From contig MU270036.1 in assembly GCA_021432635.1 (NCBI GenBank), forward strand, positions 460,182 to 524,181: a DNA stretch of 64,000 bases, in the 5' to 3' direction. The position numbers and the translations under genes were made by a program. This document shows positions 34,801 through 44,713 of this stretch, in pieces. The stretch is from Thozetella sp. PMI_491. Lineage: Eukaryota; Ascomycota; Sordariomycetes; Chaetosphaeriales; Chaetosphaeriaceae. A model generated the notes under the pieces. It was given only the letters and a program-made list of their open reading frames with translations, ran no database searches and was not told where the DNA came from. Each line of letters starts with the position of its first letter. Positions within the stretch are counted from its first letter, which is position 1.

Positions 34801-35396
34801 ATAGACGACAGCTGGGAATGCTCGATCACCACCCCTTTTGGGACCCCGGTGCTGCCCGAGGTAAATATGATGTAACCAGCATCGGCGGGTGAGATTCTGA
34901 GGTCTGGAGTGCCACGATCCATGGCAAGGATAGTAGGTCGATCCACTACCAACGTATTGAGGAAAAGAGACGTGCATTTGAGAAGACCGGTCGCTGATGA
35001 GAGAGCAAATTTGGCATCAGTCTGTGCCACGATGGTTGATAGGCGAGCTTCGGGCAGAGAAATATCCAGAGGTGTCCAGACAGCACCGGCCTTGAGTATT
35101 GCCAACAGGCTGACGACGGCCCAGATGGATTTCTCAAAGCATATTGGGACTACGTTACCAAGAGTAACGCCCATAGAGATGAGATGAGTAGCTAGGCGAG
35201 ACGAGTAATCGTCCAGCTCGGCAAACGAAAGGTCGCCGTCCCACGAGCAAAGGGCTTGGGCGGCGGGCTGCTCCTCTGCCTTGGCACCTATGAGATGCTG
35301 CACGAGCGTCTGGACCGCTGTGGGAACATTTCGGTTCCATTCCTGTATCTTTTTCAGGCTTTCGCTGGAAAGTTCGGTCATGTTACTGGTCGCCAT
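28821..35396 (-). CDS. Bimodular nonribosomal peptide synthetase, A-T-C-A-T-C
   Basis: Intronless gene for 2191 aa. Domains in order: A1 about 25-560 (FTSGSTGVPKG at 178, YRTGDLV at 404), T1 with FFSSGGDS (Ser 623), C1 about 690-1100 with HHSLVDA at 823, A2 about 1125-1645 (FTSGSTGTPKG at 1279), T2 with FFQLGGDS (Ser 1702), and terminal C2 with FHCIHDG at 1906. There is no N-terminal C domain, no epimerisation domain and no thioesterase. Read against GrsA, the pocket residues are DASLTGAVLK for A1 and DVGLLGLLYK for A2. Both are mostly hydrophobic, and I cannot name the amino acids. Size and order match fungal cyclic-dipeptide synthetases such as brevianamide F synthetase (2211 aa), where the last C domain releases a diketopiperazine. 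In C1 the last Gly of HHxxxDG is Ala. In C2 the first His is Phe but the catalytic second His is kept. Confidence 0.95.
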   Translation of the reverse strand: MATSNMTELSSESLKKIQEWNRNVPTAVQTLVQHLIGAKAEEQPAAQALCSWDGDLSFAELDDYSSRLATHLISMGVTLGNVVPICFEKSIWAVVSLLAILKAGAVWTPLDISLPEARLSTIVAQTDAKFALSSATGLLKCTSLFLNTLVVDRPTILAMDRGTPDLRISPADAGYIIFTSGSTGVPKGVVIEHSQLSSMAVYCGAGLGYSREARVLQFSSYAFDACVSDIFATLVHGGCVCIPGESERNDALVQAMQRMRVTHVLVTPSLWGSLDVRDVPTLTTLTLGGEAAPASLVQEWSRRVRVMLAYGPTECTVLCYIADLRDYEAVSSMIGRPVGARGWIVMEGNCDKLAEVGEAGELLVEGPLVGRGYLNDLEKTERCFIHAPAWMQAFTESGATSRLYRTGDLVRYLDDGRVCYMGRIDKQVKVRGYRIELEEIETQLSRGLAAIDGVEVQQVVVEAVTFPSLMTRHLVAFIWFPDTQHFGFLEWEPEDGPALVTVTREREAFAAVVSKAVEALKLVLPSYAVPSIYIPLRTAPFTLSKKMDRSRLRAAASAFSAKQLSIFATPPVPLTPPDSRSSSTPAELTESEKVLWSLWADIFCIPSGTIEREDNFFSSGGDSVLAIKLVSAARVKGLDLTFDMVFKHPALCDMAQAATLVTISQQEYAPIPPYALLDNQDAAVVRQQAAEQCGIDPRQIEDMYPCSSMQSALYALSMKEPGAYILRFVYPLSSDVDLVKLKNAWGAVVARSPILRTRFIQGNTTLIQVVVDGQIQWRTLDQSLDDFLVAEAERGVEIGQEMSSFYILPSGNTAQNHLVWTVHHSLVDAWCTAGIVAAVEQEYLGTPWTRSDPPFKAYIKYIREQDEDAAREFWKTQLAEAPAQSFPTLPETGHKSHAKSIIQKDIPTVTREGVTVATIIQTAWVALVGALTNSSDVVVGITLNGRTAQLPGIDTILGPTLNTLPLRLRLDPNQTVSELLKRIQGQYLEMIPFQHFGLEKIRRLGSDINAACDFQSLLVVQSAIDPRVEMGPLTAKPSLVTSFSQALNIECELHQERITIRVTFDERVLSEARIRRIIDQLEAILRRISLAGPDTKVSELQQISDSDMTQILRWNNGGITPNPTRSCVHHLIEQRARQRKSAAAVCAWDGELSYQKLDQYSSLLAIELQNTYHVGPETLVPVCFEKSLWVVVAMLAVLKAGGACVPMEPSHPTARCKAILERLGHQCAKVVLTSVLHAGRVSEFGRPTIAIGPQMIHALNSQASLIDRATPSNAAFLVFTSGSTGTPKGIVLEHEAFCSSAMNHGPLLGIDEKTRAFQFAAHTFDVSLGDIFSPLIFGGCVCIPSEHDRMNNLSGAIVALQANHLLCTPQIASHLRPDDLPCLKTLLVGGELMLQEVFDTWVDRVNFLQLYGPAECTLYCVGTKVLNRHCRVNNIGKGFSGLAWIANPEDPNQLTPIGGVGELLLEGPVLARCYIGDDIQTKKAFIVDPDWSMSYGLRLGRRFYRTGDLVSYDSEGSLLFHGRNDGQVKLRGQRIEVAEVEARLRECLPSTVEVAVTLLHPQVGEKMLASYLTVEQGEQGDNDASLIVRSSIATSNLRTLIAGIKVKLRAALPSYMVPSVYVPIRSLPLSSSSKVDRKRLQDAASKLSWNELADMRLDNVDRARSEPPLTEMEKLLHAVWMVVLRTSHISATDSFFQLGGDSISCIRAVSMARKEGIRITVNDIFEAPTLRSLALRAGRYETAVDVEPFSLLETLETRNMIEEASRQCRIHLDAVEDIYPCSTMQQHYLVGYGTKDQKAPTDPVDWQLQLVFSLPASIDLQKFKEVWDTAVRRHAPLRTRVINTPDGIFQVVVKPGLQSEWIESSSLDEYLRMDEANHMGYGTELLRLAIISPTDMAGSHFVMTAFHCIHDGFAMNLLFKEIEAAYVQGYPTSKPPKMSQFIKHMITADRATATNFWAVHLGNATTKPLLNAPRGSYPVLDMMEKCKITEAPKIHPWDVTLSTMIEVAGCLAISHQLKCPDVILCSDRTGRNLPVDGIQDLIGPTTLYLPIRVHVDSGEKVRDLLQNAQAFQRAMVPFEHVGWLEMNRISELEPALRCSVNMNVNPHPMEALGKGLGLDLEAANGVSDDPFLIDVYVRPDGQIEWKIFYDLRLISQERVDTLLEDMTTVFSHLVDSPSNSELLVGDILSQL

Positions 35397-36870
35397 TGCG
35401 TCTGAAATATTCGGCGCTGAAACTTTAGGGTCAAGCTATCCGAAAGAGCGGCTGCCGACTGATCATAAAGGTGATTGTCTTCTAGTTACACGTAAAACTA
35501 TGGGATGTATTTGCCTACCAGTCGGGGGCGTCCGGCTAGACTGGAGTTTAGTTAGCTTCAGCCTCGGCGTGAAATTATCCAAAGGCCTGTCTCGGATCCT
35601 TGCTAAAATGCCGCTCCGGTTTTTAGGATCTCTACGTAGTCCCACTAGTCCTTCCCGAGCATCATATTACACGCTTATTCGAAGCGAATTCGGCCCCCAA
35701 GTGTGCTGCCTAACCACCTTCTTGCCCGCCAATAGCAATGTCGCTACATACGACAACAGTTACTCGCTAAGGAGCCGGTCATCACATATAAGCCAATGGG
35801 AATAATATAAAGACTAAACCGGGATATCTAAGCCAAATGGAGACAGATCCCATGGTTGAACAGAGAGAATACCTCACTTTCTGTCACTGGGCTACGTCTG
35901 ACCACCAAAGGCTGGTTGGGACCCACCCAATGCAACGCGCGGCGCGGCGTTAGGTGTCTTGATATGGTAGATCCTTCCGAGGTGGACTAAACCTGAAGCA
36001 TTTGCAGAGCATAGGGCACAAGGACTCGGTTACGCCAGGATTCAAAAAATCCAATGTCACCGACCCAAAGTGTCGAGAAGTTCGGAGCAGTGCCTTACCG
36101 TGCTGCTCGCCAGAGAGGCCAGTTCAACTAAATGCTTCTTAGCCCCTTTAGGCTTTACTCGAACCTGTCTCCATCTTACATGGGTGAGTATACGGATCCT
36201 GCGCTGTCATGGTCGGAAGCACTCTATCGGTTAGCCATTAGTCGCCCAATGGAGCACCTATTCGATCAGAACTTGGATTCAAGCGTTTTTGCGGGCTTCT
36301 TTATTGCACAATGCTGATATATGGGATTGAATGACCATGTCCTATAGTTGACTGGCATAAAACATTCAAGATAAGTCATCGCGTTCCCTTTTGTGAGCAG
36401 CCGGGAACCTTTGGCTCGGACTTTTGAATGCGAAGGACTTCCATTGTGTGTTTGGCAATACGACTAGTACAGAAGTTCGCAAAATCGGTGTCACCCTTAG
36501 CAGCCCTCGAACAAAGTCTGAGCACAGACTATGTAGCTATTTCTGGCGCCTCCAGAATGACCCTTTGTATCCTGAAGTCCCATAGTGGGCCCGATGTACT
36601 TTGCCGGTTCACTAATGTAGGAAAAAGAAGACAGCGCAAAGCGGCCACAAGAGTGAGGCTAATGGTCCCTTAAGGATCACTAAGCACCATATCACCCCGA
36701 ATACGCCCTTCTTACCGCCTCTCAATACAACGCTTATGTTGCCTTCCCAGAAGAGAGCCTTAAGACAGAAAGTTCCAAGCGATTGGCTCTTACAATATGT
36801 AAGGAACGACAACACAGCATTTCCAAGTAATCTAGAACAATGTAATCCACCACCCGATAAGTAGACGCAC

Positions 36871-36938
36871 CTGCTTGAACACACCACCGGTTTAGACATA
36901 CCACCTGCTAAGGCATACCATCTGCCCAAGTACGCCAC
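36871..36938 (+). repeat. Tandem repeat, four 17-nt units
   Basis: Units start at 36871, 36888, 36905 and 36922, with consensus CTGCTNAGNCATACCAC. The copies differ at several positions each. Confidence 0.75.
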
Positions 36939-36970
36939 AAGCTGGAGAAGGGAAAAAGAATTGCACCCAG

Positions 36971-37018
36971 TCATCATACCACTCATTGTACCACCCATCA
37001 TACCACCCATCATATCAC
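36971..37018 (+). repeat. Tandem repeat, four 12-nt units
   Basis: Units TCATCATACCAC, TCATTGTACCAC, CCATCATACCAC and CCATCATATCAC follow without gaps. Read on the minus strand they would encode a Gly/Met-rich stretch inside an unsupported open frame. Confidence 0.8.
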
Positions 37019-38068
37019 CTACAAGAATAGTGAAAATAAAATATATCATTTTTCGCTTACACTATCTACAAATCTGATTTAATTAATCATACATACTATG
37101 CTTTAGGGGGCTCTTTAACCCGTTCCACGCCAGAATTTGCAGCCGTACTGCCTTGTTCACTGGTACTGTCCTGTGCAGGCTAGTCATCTACCCCACTATC
37201 CGCAACTGGCCTAGTATGGCCACGCTGGCCATCTTATCGAGCAATTTGAATTATATCCTCAGCTACTGCAAGCTCTTTCATCTAGCAGTATTTCCCCGAC
37301 CTTCTTCTGGCGCCGCCGCTGGCTTTCCTCCCGTAGCGAAGATCCTCTTGCGTTTTTAATCCAGGCGTACTTCATGCAAATTTGTAGCGTTTAGATAATT
37401 GTTTAATTCACTGATATTGGTGAGTTTTGCTCAAGTGATCGACGTAAAATTATATGTTGTTTATGTGTTCGAAGGCTGGCTTGGCTTCAGGATATAGTAA
37501 GTCGCGGCAATGGCAGTGGATTTATATTTGGGCTCAGCATACGGTGACTGGCAACAGGCCAACAACAGGGTCACTAGCATAGCTACCAACAGAGGAATTG
37601 TCTCACAATTGATTGACCCTAATATCCAGCAATTCTTTCCGCTGCTCGCGAATCCTAGCCGCCGTTCTGCTGCACGAATTCTTAGCGGCCCTGCCGAGCC
37701 GGATTGTAAGGTGATCAAATATCGCCGCTACTGTTCATGGTGAGTTTAACGTGTTGTTGCTGCATTTGGAGCTCTATGGGGCGAAGTTGACCAATCATCT
37801 AGATTAAGACCATGGCCAAACTCGACCGTGGCCCATCCGTTATGCTGTTTATTGCAAAAGTAAGAATCTCATCGATTGGAATAAATCTATGTACGAAGCT
37901 GGGACGATACGACGCCTATCATTCGGGAAATTGCCACGTGCGAATCCGGTAGATTTTACAAAGAAGTGTCCTTAAGCCATCCGGTCAACCGAAGGCATCT
38001 AGATAGTAATCGACTGTATGTGTGTGCTTGTGTATTTTCTAGTCCTAATAGTAAACTCGCACAGACCC

Positions 38069-40423
38069 CTATACAATCCGAACGTTTTCGACTCTGGACC
38101 CCTCAAATAGAGGACATCGAAAAGAAGGAAAAGAATTAGGCTTGCTTTGGCAACGTGTCCAAAGGATATCTTCGTCATAGTCTTCTCGGGCACAACAATA
38201 TCCTAGGCCGATTCTCTCAAAGCAACCAGTCGTATCTTTTTTTCGTTTTAGGACCAAGAACCAGGTTTCAGGCTCTATGCCTTCATAGTGGCTAAACCAA
38301 GCGGAGATGTGATCTTCCCAAGTAAAGAGTTGGAGGCAAAAATATTCTGCCACACCTTGCTCTAGTGGTTTAAGACGATCTCCAGAGGAACCGTTTCGCC
38401 ATTTCGTTTTATCTCCTGATCTGCAGCACCCAAGGTCGCAAGTCCGCCTAATCCAACACTCGGACCGCTCGTCATCATTTTCGAGGATCGGCGCTACTAT
38501 TGGCATGTCCAACTTCGCAGTGTAGCTTCGAAGATTATTGCTGCGAACTAGAGACCATGCATATCCCTCATCGGACGGATGGAGCATATGTTGTCTTTCC
38601 CACCACCTGTTGCGACACCCATCGTCCAGATTTACCAGTTCAACAGCAGCCAACGGGCCTCTTAGGTCGGCATATCCAGCTTTAATTGGACCTGTTTCAT
38701 CACCTGGTAGGACTGGTTCGCATATAATCTCATCAATGCTGACGTGGATATTCCTTTCCGACCGGTATTTCGCCCTTTTGCGAGGAAATACTACTTCTCG
38801 ATCTACTGAAGCCCAAGACCAGCTCGGAGCGCGATAGTCTAAAGGTCTCCAGCGTGCGGCTGCCAACTTCGGTGGCCCAGTCACCTTCCAACAGAGTCCC
38901 GTAAGAAATAAATCTTCTCGACTCCATAGGCCGGCATAATACTTTCCAATGGACGTATCGAGAATGGCGCTCGCGTTAATAAACATGTTGGCAAGTCCAG
39001 ATATAGCGCTGAGCTTATCAGCCGCGCGGGAGAGATCCCTTCTTGAATAATTTTCGACGATGCTGAACCAGTCTTTTTCGATTTCATACATTGAGCGACG
39101 AGTGGGAGGTTCCAATTCACTTAGATCAGTTAGGCCGATGACATCTTTCAAAGAGCTTAGCAGATACCGATGTTTGCCGAATGTTCCTGTGTCACTCTGG
39201 TGGCCGCATTCGCAGATTCTGCGGCACTGGCATTCCCAGGTCATTTCTCTCCCGTTGAAAATTAAGCGACGGAAAGGTAGGACTCGCTCTTGTAAGCCCC
39301 ACCCACGGGTACTTAGGGAATCTTCTTCAGCATTCATGCCCTCGTCGAAGTGATCTCTTCCACCATTTCTGGGGTTGCGCATTAAGAACCTAGTTCCTGA
39401 GAAGCCAAGGCCTTCGGGGACAGGCGTTTCAAGGAGTCGCTGCCAGTTCGGACATCCATATTTCTGTAATCCAAGAAAACCCTCTTTGCAAGACTTGGGA
39501 TGTTCGGCGTAGATTGTGAGACAAGATTGACCGTAAATATCCAGCATGAGTGGTGACTGCTGCTGCCAGTCCTTAATATCATCTTGGATGATACACAACG
39601 AGTCTACCCAGAGATACGAGATGCCGATGCCCCGGCATAAGGATATAGCGTCCATTATTGTCTTTGGAAGCATGTCTAAGGGTATGGATTTGTAGTGTGC
39701 TGTGACATTCTCACTTGTGGTAGTGAGAACCCCGTCGAGGTCAGAACCCCAACAGTAGCTGAGGCATGCGTATTCAACCCGCTCAGGTTGCTCGACAATA
39801 TAAATCCGTTCATGATTTTCAGCTGAGTCTATACTCAAGAGCCGTTTTGGTGTCGAATTCTTTTTAGCCATGAAACAGGTCTTATCGTTGAGTAAGCAAT
39901 GTGAAAGCCAAAGCTTAACTCGTGCCATTGCTGCTACTGAGCTCGAATCAGGCATGATTTCAAGGCTCAGCGGAATAATCGGGTTTCCAGAAAATGCTTG
40001 TGCTTTGTAGTTGTCCGGAAACATGTCCTTTTCTGCAAGCGCTTAGTACTAGGCGTGGTTTAATGCTGGACAGCCTATGAATGCGACCAAGGAGTCATCA
40101 GGACTTGCCTGTGCCTCGAGGATATACATACCTGGGGAAAGGCAAATTAGGCAGAAGTTTCCGATAGAAACTCCGTTCTCTTTTAATGTAATTGTCAATG
40201 ATACCGGCTCATATTCGATCTCAACGCTTTTCCTGTCCTCTGCTTCTGTAGTCCATCCCGATTTGAACTCCTCAATAACCCCGAGGAGCATCTCACAAGC
40301 CGAGCAGCCTTTATCACGCGAAACTCGAAACGGTAACAGTGGATATGTTGGCCATCCTTCCAAAAGTGATGAGCCCCAAGCACCATGTCGGCACACATTC
40401 CCCCCCGAACGTCGATGGAGCAT
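38069..40423 (-). CDS. HET-domain protein 2 (heterokaryon incompatibility)
   Basis: Two exons, 40423-40132 and 40032-38069. The intron GTATGT...TTGCAG has a TACTAAG branch site, and the model gives 751 aa. The N-terminal leader with CRHGAWGSSLLEGWPTYPLL and GCSACEMLLGVIEEF is the usual cysteine-containing region in front of this HET subgroup. The HET core has YACLSYCWGSD (about 185-195) and SYLWVDSLCIIQDD (about 236-249), then SPLMLDIYGQSCLTIYA. Further on, STRGWGLQERVLPFRRLIF and APSWSWASVD are typical conserved blocks, so the domain is complete. It likely triggers cell death on recognition of a non-self partner. It is the second HET gene in the window and is not a close duplicate of the first. 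Confidence 0.93.
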
Positions 40424-42649
40424 AGTGATTATCGGTGTTTCGATGGGACTTCCGTAACATGTTCATTCGTTATAATAATCGAGTGCAATAAGAAGAGGAA
40501 ATAGATTGATCTGCTGAACGAAAAGGTAATTAGCTATCTTTGAAGAAACCCTATGGTACTAAAGTAGTCTAATTGATGGTGTGATGCTACCTTAGCAATG
40601 GTATGTAGTCGGCTGATAGTGGGCAGATAGAGTGGCAAAGTCTGATTCTCCCCCAATTGGGTTAGCTGAACACAGGGACCCAATCTATTCCACGGCAGGC
40701 ATGCCGTTTCAAAAATGGGAGGAATCCAATAATTTCCTCACTCGCCATCGTGGCAAACGAAAAAGCTGTGCATTTGAGCGCGTTACGAAGAAATGGATGG
40801 AGGCGTGCTTCCTGGAGTTAATGAATGGGATCATCCTCAGCTTGTACTCAGCGTTAAGCTTAGATGTATATTCGCTGACCCAGAGGGTGTCAATCTTCCA
40901 ACGTATTTACTAGTACACACACTATCAAGGTCTACTTACAAGTTTCTTTAGGACTGCCTAGGCTGCAGTTCTAGTATTGAAAAGAGATCGGGAGAACGCA
41001 AATTTCGCACATAAGAGTATATGTAGTCGCAAGGAAGATGCGATATTGCGGAGCAGATGTTGGAGGCATCTTGGAGGCTCGGGAGAAGCGTTCGGGCAAG
41101 ACTGGGAGAAAGGTGGTGGGGACTCGCAAGGCTAAGCTCGAGGTGGATCATTCCGGCACGCTACGAGCATGAATAACCTCACTTTAACATGTAGGAGCCT
41201 TGAACACCATACCGAAAGCTTGAGCGTTGATGAGTAGCTATGTCCTGGCGAGACAGCGTGTCCTGGGCCAAAAGCACCTACCCACGGTATCTTCCGCTGC
41301 GCTGTATGTAGGCATGGAGGAATTGACCAAAATATATCAATTATAGTCAAATGGTCTCTGTTGTGGTTTATTTTAGATCAGCTGTGAACAGTCGCAGGAA
41401 CGTTTCCCGCAATACACTGCACAGTCATCTGTAAAGGCCTAAACTTAGGGGCTTTCTGTTCGTATGTACATTGTTCTACCGGTAAAGTACATACAGTGGA
41501 GCCTGCCAAAGGTACTTTGGGCTCCAAAGGTCATTATGCAGGCGCCAAAAATTTGCTGCATGGTCTGTGCCCATACTTCATTTCAGGGCTTTCAGGGGTG
41601 ACACCGATTTTGCAAACTACAGTATATCCACACGCACGTTAGCCCGAATATAACCTAGGGATGTGATTCTACTTTTGATGATATACTTGCTTACACGGCA
41701 GGACTGCTGTTCGGCCGGCAGGCCTATTCCTACGCCGCGGTATTTATGCCCAGGTAGTCCTAGTGTTTATCATAGTGTGTACATGTGGGTTGAGTAGGAA
41801 GTTTAGCGTATAGCGGCCGATTCGCCTCAGTATAACTCAGCTACCTGACAAAAATAAAAAAAAATTTCGTAGACACTATATCCTGGTTCTGGCCCATTGT
41901 CTTCTGGGCCCCTACGACTGCAGCTGGCTTTATCATGTTATGAAGGCTACAGTGGGACAACCTGTGCTGCAGTAGTTACATGTGATGCAACTAATACAGC
42001 ATAGCCACTATGAAGTCCAAATGTAGCTACCGACAACATAGGAGATATTTCGTAGAAATTCTCCGTAGAAAAGGCCTGAAGTTGGATAAAGTGCTTGGCG
42101 TTGCCGTGTATGCATGAGCCGAGCCTCGACCCATATCGCCAAGCCGCGCTTAAATCCTGCACCTAACTAGTATTTATGGACCTATAATGGACAAGGTCAA
42201 GCAGACTTCAGTCACATTTACTGAGCAGAGGGAATATGCTTTCTCTCACAATTCATTGTCTAGGGCAACGGCTTCGCTCTCCTCGTCGCAGTCGAGGCTT
42301 TACTCGTGGATGGCTTTGCGCCGGGAAGGGTGCGCCGGTCGAATGGCGGAATGGCGGGAAAACCCATACCACCACTTAGCTGATTCGAGAACAGGTATAC
42401 TTGCCTCTTGCTCGGTCCCTCGTCCGTCGCAATCAATAAACTAAGCCTGCCGACTTGGATCCATCCCACTCGGGGCTTTTGATTGGCGATCTTGTTACTG
42501 AACCATTCACTGTGATTGGGCACACCGGCTAGCAATCTCGCTATGGGGTGGAAGCTGCTGGTCTGATTGGTCCTGGTAGCAAACAGGGCTTGGCAGATCG
42601 CCATGGACGTCGACTGAGACAGTCATCATCATCCGCGCAGTCGATAGGT
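40424..42649. other. Intergenic, 2.2 kb
   Basis: No recognisable gene. An A-rich run lies at 41.85-41.87 kb. A possible splice acceptor at 42531-42532 precedes the transcription-factor-like frame, so missing 5' exons may lie here. I found no Zn2Cys6 motif. Confidence 0.4.
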
Positions 42650-43253
42650 ATGCTTCGATGCGAGAACGCAGAAAGAGAATGGTTCCGACACCTGCCAGCC
42701 CACGTAGGGCACACACAGGCCCTGGATCTGTGTATTAAATCCATCGTTGTAACTTGCGCTTACGCCCGAGGTGCAGCGAAAACTACTTCTGCCAACTGCT
42801 ATCAAGCCCTAGCGCCCGCCCTCGCTGCGGTGCAAATGAACATCAAGCAGTCTTATAGACAGCTGAACGATGATATCCTTGCATCGAAGACACTGCTAGC
42901 TCCTTTCGAGGGTATAATTGCGTCGAAGGGGCTGCTGGCCCCCTCCGAGAGCGTGAGAAAGAAGCATGGCATTCCAACTCGTCTACACGTCGAAGGGTTG
43001 GCTGCAATCTTGGCAGCAAGACCTGCAACATCTCCAGTCATGGATTTCGCGAGAGACATGGTTGACTTCCACGCTTGCGAGTCTGCCATCATGGCGTGTA
43101 TTCAGGGTAAGCCCTCGTCCTTCGAGAGCGTTGCTTGAGCGTACCTTGCTAACAATAGGATGGGATACAGCGACAGTGATCGAGCCTAGCCAAGATCTAC
43201 TTGTCTATCCTTTCTTAATATATTCTGGAGAGGGCAAGATTGCAAATATGTGA
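42650..43253 (+). CDS. Fungal transcription-factor-like domain, lacking a DNA-binding part
   Basis: Two exons, 42650-43106 and 43159-43253. The intron GTAAGC...ATAG has a TGCTAAC branch site, and the model gives 183 aa from the first in-frame ATG. The frame is open back to 42533 without an ATG, and a splice acceptor there suggests lost or unseen 5' exons. WFRHLPAHVGHTQALDLCIK and LNDDILASKTLLAPFE resemble the C-terminal regulatory domain of Zn2Cys6 factors, as does the later block HVEGLAAILAARP...MDFARDM. No Zn2Cys6 cluster could be found upstream, and the domain is shorter than usual. It may be a 5'-truncated relic that still splices, or a small regulator without DNA-binding. The family assignment is moderate. 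Confidence 0.5.
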
Positions 43254-43341
43254 GAATACGTAGCTCCTGTAAAATTCCTTTCGCGCCTTCATACGCCTAT
43301 CTGAGACTCGGGCTTCCCTGAAATATCGTCTTCAGTTGTCA

Positions 43342-44713
43342 TTATACTAAGGAACTTTCGGTCCTCAAATCTCCTTTGGGTTGGAATATCATAGAGTCAC
43401 TACTCTGGGTCCGTTTCTTCCACGCCCAAAGCACTCCAGCGGTCGAGATCACAGTTAGTCCTACATACAAGGCTACCCAAGGCGACACAAATTGGCCCCC
43501 TTCTTGGGGAATCCAGTTAAAAAGTCCTGTGGAGAATACTGTCTGTGACGACTAAGCTTTAGTGGAGGAAAGGCTTAAGAAGACCACTTACGGCAAGAAA
43601 GGTGCCTGGAAGGAAAGTCATGCCCCAGAACGAAAGCATTTTCATCTGACGGCTGTCGTTCTTTGTTTCCTGGGCTATTGCAATGGCTGCTCGGGCATCG
43701 CGTTGTGTCCGGCGATTCCATTCCTAGAAGAACAGTGGGGTTAGGTCCTGCTGGAGGGGATTTGAGGGACAGAAATACATGCTATTTGGGCAACCATAGT
43801 CATGCCTCCCAGAAGGCTCTCATAGCTTCTAGTCTGACTTTCCAATTCGGATGTTATAGCCTGGAGCCGATCCTCAATAACCTTTCCCATAGCGCGTTCC
43901 AGCGCGCAATGGCCGGGCTCGCTGAGACGAAGCTGGAAGATTGAGCCAGACAGCCATTTCGAGTGCTCTACCATGGTAACAAGCTGTGATTTAAGGCTCT
44001 CCAAGCCGTTTTTCAGCTGACTTAAAGTGATCCATGCCTTTGTTAACTCAGTACTGCTCGCTGGTTCTATCTTATCTGCGTGGCACTTTTGATCATCATT
44101 GTGTGGCTCGATGTCTACATCCAAAATCCGTTGTCGCAGCCTCGTCTTCTCCCGCTCGAGTAGGTTTAGCAAGCGCTTCCGCTCCAGCTCCGCGAAGAGC
44201 GCAGGGAGAAGTAACGGATGCCATGGCTCGCCCGACGATTCGACTTGCTCCATATAGGCCCCGGCCAGGTCTTGAAAATACGGAGTGCATCCATAGAGCA
44301 TGGCAAAGGTTGCTGGCTGATCCGTGAAATGAGTGGCCGATAGCGCTATACCGTCTCCTCTGGTTGGTGACATTGTGTCTGAAACACAGTTATAGACTAT
44401 ATAGTGCCTATCAGCCCTACCAACGCACGGATGCACAACAGATGAGACGGAGACGCCAGAACCAAAAGATTATAAACCTACTAATCGAGTTTCTTCGAGA
44501 CTGGCCCCAACTGACAAATCTGCTGTAGAAAACAGAAGTAGCGCTCCGTTTAATGAGATCCGACAGTGAGCGATGCTGGAATAAATGCTTCGCGGCATGG
44601 AGAAAGGTTTCTTCGCGATACGGCAAGGCCATAATTCCTGCGATCCCATTGCCTCCTGAGGACCGCTCCATCCATCTTGGGTGGATCACAAGTGTAATAC
44701 TGGACTGTCGCAT
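43342..44713 (-). CDS. Coiled-coil protein with C-terminal TM hairpin (CorA-like fungal family)
   Basis: Multi-exon gene with an uncertain 5' end. Supported parts are an exon from 44713 (or earlier) to 44478 with SSITLVIHPRWMERSSG and IMALPYREETFLHAA, then an exon from 44416 with HYIVYNCVSDT, FAMLYGCTPYFQDLAG and a long helical region. A third exon holds EWNRRTQRDARAAIAIAQET and SFWGMTFLPGTFLA. A last exon, with TVFSTGLFNWIP and VALYVGLTVISTAGVLW, runs to the stop at 43342. The order (acidic soluble part, long coiled coil, TFLPGTF and a second TM helix) is that of fungal proteins annotated as CorA-like or Mg2+-transporter-like. The donor of the intron near 43.77 kb is weak and its position approximate. 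Transport activity is not shown. Confidence 0.6.

Larger units (their letters stand above)
35397..38068. other. NRPS upstream region and spacer, 2.7 kb
   Basis: 5' flank of the NRPS gene and 3' flank of HET protein 2. Contains the tandem repeats at 36.87-37.02 kb. A 145-codon minus-strand frame (36612-37049) runs through the repeats and is hydrophobic, but has no known domain. No cluster-type oxidoreductase, methyltransferase or regulator was found. Confidence 0.5.

Noticed and set aside
36612-37049. 145-codon minus-strand hydrophobic frame over the tandem repeats
   Set aside because: Its openness comes largely from the 12-nt repeat. No domain or splice evidence.
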